A DNA stretch of 6,166 nucleotides from Calditrichia bacterium. GTDB lineage: Bacteria; Calditrichota; Calditrichia; RBG-13-44-9; J042. The number at the start of each line of letters is the position of its first letter. Within the stretch, counting starts at the first letter, position 1. The position numbers and the translations under genes were made by a program. Location of the stretch: NCBI GenBank assembly GCA_030430345.1, contig JAUIFT010000192.1:1-6166 (forward strand), written 5' to 3'. A model generated the notes under the pieces. That model was not told where the DNA came from, did not search any database, and worked only from the letters and a program-made list of their open reading frames with translations. Of this stretch, positions 5,318-6,166 are shown one piece after another.

Positions 5318-6166
5318 ATGTATTTTTCTTTCAAACCTCTTCCGCTTTTTTTAATCTCCCTTTTCCTGCTTTTGGGCAGCAGTTGCCAGGAAAAGAAACC
5401 AATTGCGAAAATTCCTCCCGGCGCCCCACCGAAACTGGCAGTGGTCATCGTTGTTGATCAAATGCGTGGCGATCATCTCACGCGTTTTGCCGGGGTGTAT
5501 AAGCATGGGTTGGCAAGCTTGCAAAAGGAAGGGGTCGTTTTTACCGATGCACATCAGGATCATTCCTACACGGTTACTGGTGTGGGGCATGCGACGATCT
5601 CCAGCGGCTGTTTTCCGGCGAAGAATGGCGTCGTCGGCAATAATTGGTATGAGCGAGCCATTAGCCGGGAAATCTACTGTGTAGAGGATACTAGCGCGCC
5701 GCTGCTGGATTACCCTGATCTGAAACCGGAGAAGGGACGCTCGCCGATAACGCTGCAGGTACCTGCCCTGGGCGACTGGCTGAAAGCGGCGAATCCCGCG
5801 AGTAAAGTGATTAGCGTGGCGCGAAAAGATCGGGGTGCTGTGCTGATGGGGGGACATAAACCGGATGGCGCATACTGGTATGATTCGAAAACCGGAAATT
5901 TACAAACCTCCCGCTACTATGGCGACGATTTGCCCGATTGGGTAAAAGCATTCAATAATTCCCGCCAGGTAGATCGTTACTATGAGAACGGTTGGCAGAA
6001 ATTTTACGATGACGAATCGGTCTACTTTCTTGCCCGGGAAGATAGCTTTCATGCCGAAAAAATTCCGGAACTCGCTATCTTTCCGCATTCACTGAAAACG
6101 GAATCCGGAAAGCCGGACGAAGGCTATTACAAAGCGCTGGAAACAACGCCCTTTGGAGATAAACTG
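5318..6166 (+). CDS. pafA: PafA-like alkaline phosphatase lipoprotein (N-terminal part, cut by window edge)
   Basis: The frame is open from ATG 5318 to the window edge (283 codons). GGAG at 5308-5311, 6 nt upstream, supports the start. The N-terminus has a hydrophobic signal and a lipobox-like LLLGSSC, with Cys23 the likely lipidated residue; glycine at -3 is unusual. The alkaline phosphatase superfamily core follows: VVIVVDQMRGDHL with metal ligand D47, then YTVTGVGHATISSG with the probable nucleophile T87. N108 (in GNNWYER) and K170 and R172 (in ARKDRG) lie at the same distances from the nucleophile as N100, K162 and R164 of Elizabethkingia PafA (from memory). Those residues contact phosphate and favour phosphate monoesters. 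The remaining metal ligands are beyond the edge. It should release inorganic phosphate outside the inner membrane, probably anchored to the outer membrane. It is divergent from the cotransporter and may be phosphate-regulated, though no PHO-box-like site was recognised. Confidence 0.88.
   Translation, partial: MYFSFKPLPLFLISLFLLLGSSCQEKKPIAKIPPGAPPKLAVVIVVDQMRGDHLTRFAGVYKHGLASLQKEGVVFTDAHQDHSYTVTGVGHATISSGCFPAKNGVVGNNWYERAISREIYCVEDTSAPLLDYPDLKPEKGRSPITLQVPALGDWLKAANPASKVISVARKDRGAVLMGGHKPDGAYWYDSKTGNLQTSRYYGDDLPDWVKAFNNSRQVDRYYENGWQKFYDDESVYFLAREDSFHAEKIPELAIFPHSLKTESGKPDEGYYKALETTPFGDKL

Noticed and set aside
5351..5857. Minus-strand 168-codon ORF opposite the phosphatase gene
   Set aside because: It is antisense to a frame with clear catalytic motifs, and its product has no recognisable fold or signal.
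1..6166. CRISPR array, tRNA, rRNA, insertion sequence or prophage genes
   Set aside because: No regularly spaced repeats, tRNA-like fold, transposase motif or phage gene was seen on either strand.

Overview
The window carries five protein-coding candidates on moderate-GC bacterial DNA, with AT-rich gaps holding several inverted repeats. Two genes run off the window edges. The best lineage clue is the promoter in front of the rightmost gene: TTTG, 20 nt, then TATCTTTC. This is very close to the Bacteroidota-type consensus (TTTG, 19-20 nt, TAnnTTTG). Together with a PafA-type phosphatase lipoprotein and secreted proteins with ordinary Sec signals, it suggests a member of the FCB group (Bacteroidota or relatives such as Ignavibacteriota, Calditrichota or KSB1). 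That placement is inference, and no phylogenetic marker gene is present.

Layout from left to right: (1) positions 1-297, minus strand, the first 99 codons of a secreted protein that looks like an NHL/SMP-30 type beta-propeller; (2) 298-1002, a 705-nt region that is mostly non-coding. It holds nested inverted repeats around a possible promoter, a hairpin with T-runs on both strands, a very small but well-formed membrane-peptide ORF (539-616, minus, 25 aa), two further stem-loops, and a terminator hairpin whose 3' arm has been tandemly duplicated; (3) 1003-2754, minus, a periplasmic DUF885 protein with a metallopeptidase-like HEALPGHH motif; (4) 2934-5102, minus, a bacterial member of the SLC12 cation-chloride cotransporter family; (5) 5103-5317, a shared divergent promoter region with a strong palindrome; (6) 5318-6166, plus, the N-terminal 283 residues of a PafA-like alkaline phosphatase lipoprotein.

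Most of this looks like ordinary chromosomal housekeeping or nutrient-acquisition sequence: ion transport, cell-envelope peptide turnover and periplasmic phosphate release. The DUF885 gene and the transporter are co-directional but 179 nt apart, so a single operon is not clearly supported. The transporter and phosphatase are divergent and share a 215-nt control region. I see no CRISPR array, rRNA, tRNA, transposase or phage gene. The least explained parts are the 25-aa membrane peptide and the structured AT-rich region upstream of it.
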